From assembly GCF_000499525.1 (NCBI RefSeq), contig NZ_HG529329.1:47308-111307 (forward strand): 64,000 bases of DNA, in the 5' to 3' direction. Below the pieces are notes generated by a model. It did not search any database. It was not told where the DNA came from and was given only the letters and a program-made list of their open reading frames with translations. Positions 62,901 through 64,000 of the stretch are shown piece by piece (position 1 is the first letter of the stretch; each line of letters opens with the position of its first letter). A program made the translations under genes and the position numbers. The DNA is from Faecalimicrobium dakarense. Its GTDB lineage: Bacteria; Bacillota; Clostridia; Peptostreptococcales; Peptostreptococcaceae.

Positions 62901-63829
62901 TATGCTCTAGGTATAAAAGTTGATGGATCTCCATAAGTCCAAGAACTCATAGATACATCTTCTCCATCTACAAGAACAGTTTCCATATGATCCTCTGGAG
63001 GTTGTACTATATCTGTTTTATTACTACTTTCTTCAGGATCACAAGGATCACAACACTTATAACCTTTATCTTTTGGTGGTAAAAAATTAGCCCTATTTGT
63101 CATAGGCTCTGATCTATAACTTATAGCAGTTACTCCCATAGGATGACCAGTAAAATGATCTACTATTTGATCTCCATGTCTATTTACTACTTCAAGTTCA
63201 TCATGGAAATATACTGCATATTCTCTAAAGCTTGGTTTATTTGGATTATGAATATCTGCAAATATACCACTTCTAAGCTCACTTCCATCTACAGGATTTG
63301 TCCAAGTTGATCCTTCAGCTTCTACTATAAGTGCTCCAAATAACCCATGTATATTAGTTGCATCTTCACTACTTCTAGCATCTCCTAAATCACTAAAGTA
63401 AAAGATACCTTCTCTGTCTGCATACCATTCATAGGTTATTTCTTCTCCTGGCCCGACTGTAGAGTCTGGATTACAGCCTACATTTGCACCATCTGATTTT
63501 ATATTCTTATATTTAAGACCTTGCATATGGATTGATAATCTTCTATTTTCATTATGCTTAAATTTTATTATTATTTTATCTCCAACATTCGCTCTTATTG
63601 TAAGAGGTTGAACTTCTTCAATTGGTATTGGACGTGGATGTCCATCCTTATCTTTGTTTGCGAAATTCTCTCTAGCCTTTTTCTCTACACAGTCTTTATC
63701 GTCTTCTAATATATACATCATACCATTGGGATCGTAATCACCGTAAAAGTCATATACAATCGGAATAGATAATACTGTAATGTCAAAGCATTTAGTAGTT
63801 TTAGTACAATTATTTTCACATTTTTTCAC
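59907..63829 (-). pseudogene. MnxG-like giant multicopper oxidase, one-base frameshift near the C-terminus
   Basis: The first frame (63829-60263, GTG start with AAAGGAG upstream) has 1188 residues; adding one A to the coding A6 run (T6 at 60325-60330) joins it to the 60224-59907 part, giving about 1,307 residues. The repaired joint VFDSEEHGDPSTPVLEANVG mirrors VFSSNVHGDPATPLLETYPG earlier in the same protein, which supports the repair. Three tandem cupredoxin pairs are seen. Copper motifs are permuted: HLHTHQ (331-336) and HCHLYPHFHEGM (381-392) come before HIHL (621-624) and FFHDHL (665-670), as in MnxG of Bacillus. No secretion signal is clear; MnxG acts on the spore surface. Mn oxidation is an inference. 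Confidence 0.85.
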
Positions 63830-64000
63830 TTTTACTACTCCTTTTTAATTTGGCTTAGTATATCAATATGAAACATAATCGTGTATAGTTACATAATTCT
63901 TTATATTCCATCAAAAACTTAAATATTTCGACTAAATATTATTTTTTATTTTTAAATTTTGTGTTAAGTAAATTATAATTATAAAATAAAAACAAGCTAT
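63830..64000. other. Upstream region of the multicopper oxidase
   Basis: No gene. A minus-strand CATATTGATATAC sequence (about 63856-63868) is only loosely like a sporulation sigma-E/K -10. Nothing else recognised. Confidence 0.3.

Overview
The window is a low-GC (roughly 30 % GC) Firmicutes chromosome segment with A/T-rich intergenic DNA, strong AGGAGG-type ribosome binding sites and many hairpin-plus-U-tract terminators. Gene content (soluble citrate lyase, Na+-pumping oxaloacetate decarboxylase, DUF1659/DUF2922/YvrJ trio, DUF3793, Sapep dipeptidase, class Ib ribonucleotide reductase) points to an anaerobic clostridium, most likely Peptostreptococcaceae (Paraclostridium/Paeniclostridium-like). 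That assignment is inference from gene families; no 16S gene is present.

Layout. 0-11 kb is a patchy accessory stretch: the 3' end of prfC, a phage-type Mor activator, the DUF1659/DUF2922/yvrJ trio, a secreted zinc protease, an HTH/membrane-protein pair, two adjacent PD-(D/E)XK nuclease-like genes (one apparently frameshifted), flotillin, ywbE, and decayed remnants of an ADP-ribosylglycohydrolase, a DnaC-type helicase loader and a second yvrJ. 11-33 kb is mostly housekeeping and transport: murJ, hutD, gltS, an SsuABC/ThiY-like ABC importer, an RmlC homologue lacking its usual catalytic His, RocB-like and Sapep M20 peptidases, an M24 peptidase, a SIR2 protein with a zinc ribbon, a Fur-box-controlled DUF3793 gene, carbonic anhydrase, a CPBP protease, an OPT transporter with a PqqD-like partner and an orphan BlaI repressor. 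33-45 kb is a complete citrate fermentation locus: oadA-oadG-biotin carrier-oadB, a divergent GntR regulator, and citD-citE-citF-citS-(small membrane protein)-citC-citXG. 45-49 kb carries nrdE-nrdF behind two NrdR boxes. 49-64 kb has a frameshifted HAD phosphatase, an OmpR-type two-component pair, a large propeller sensor kinase broken by three frameshifts, tldE-tldD, and a very large MnxG-like multicopper oxidase broken by one frameshift.

How parts work together. Citrate would enter through CitS, be split by CitDEF (activated by CitC and CitXG) to acetate and oxaloacetate, and oxaloacetate be decarboxylated by the Oad Na+ pump. Identical GTATAC boxes, including a pair exactly 20 bp apart, lie in front of both the oad/GntR and cit promoters, tying the two operons to one regulator.

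Most unusual signals: (1) five clear and one probable single-base contractions of A/T homopolymers that each break a recognisable gene; (2) a structured repeat family (AAAATTCGCTT...GCCAACGAC...GTCCGTTGCTT) scattered at gene ends, with compensatory stem changes; (3) an MnxG-like permuted multicopper oxidase in a probable anaerobe; (4) paired PD-(D/E)XK genes and a SIR2/zinc-ribbon gene as candidate defence genes; (5) the citrate GTATAC regulon. No CRISPR array, tRNA, rRNA or intact mobile element was seen.
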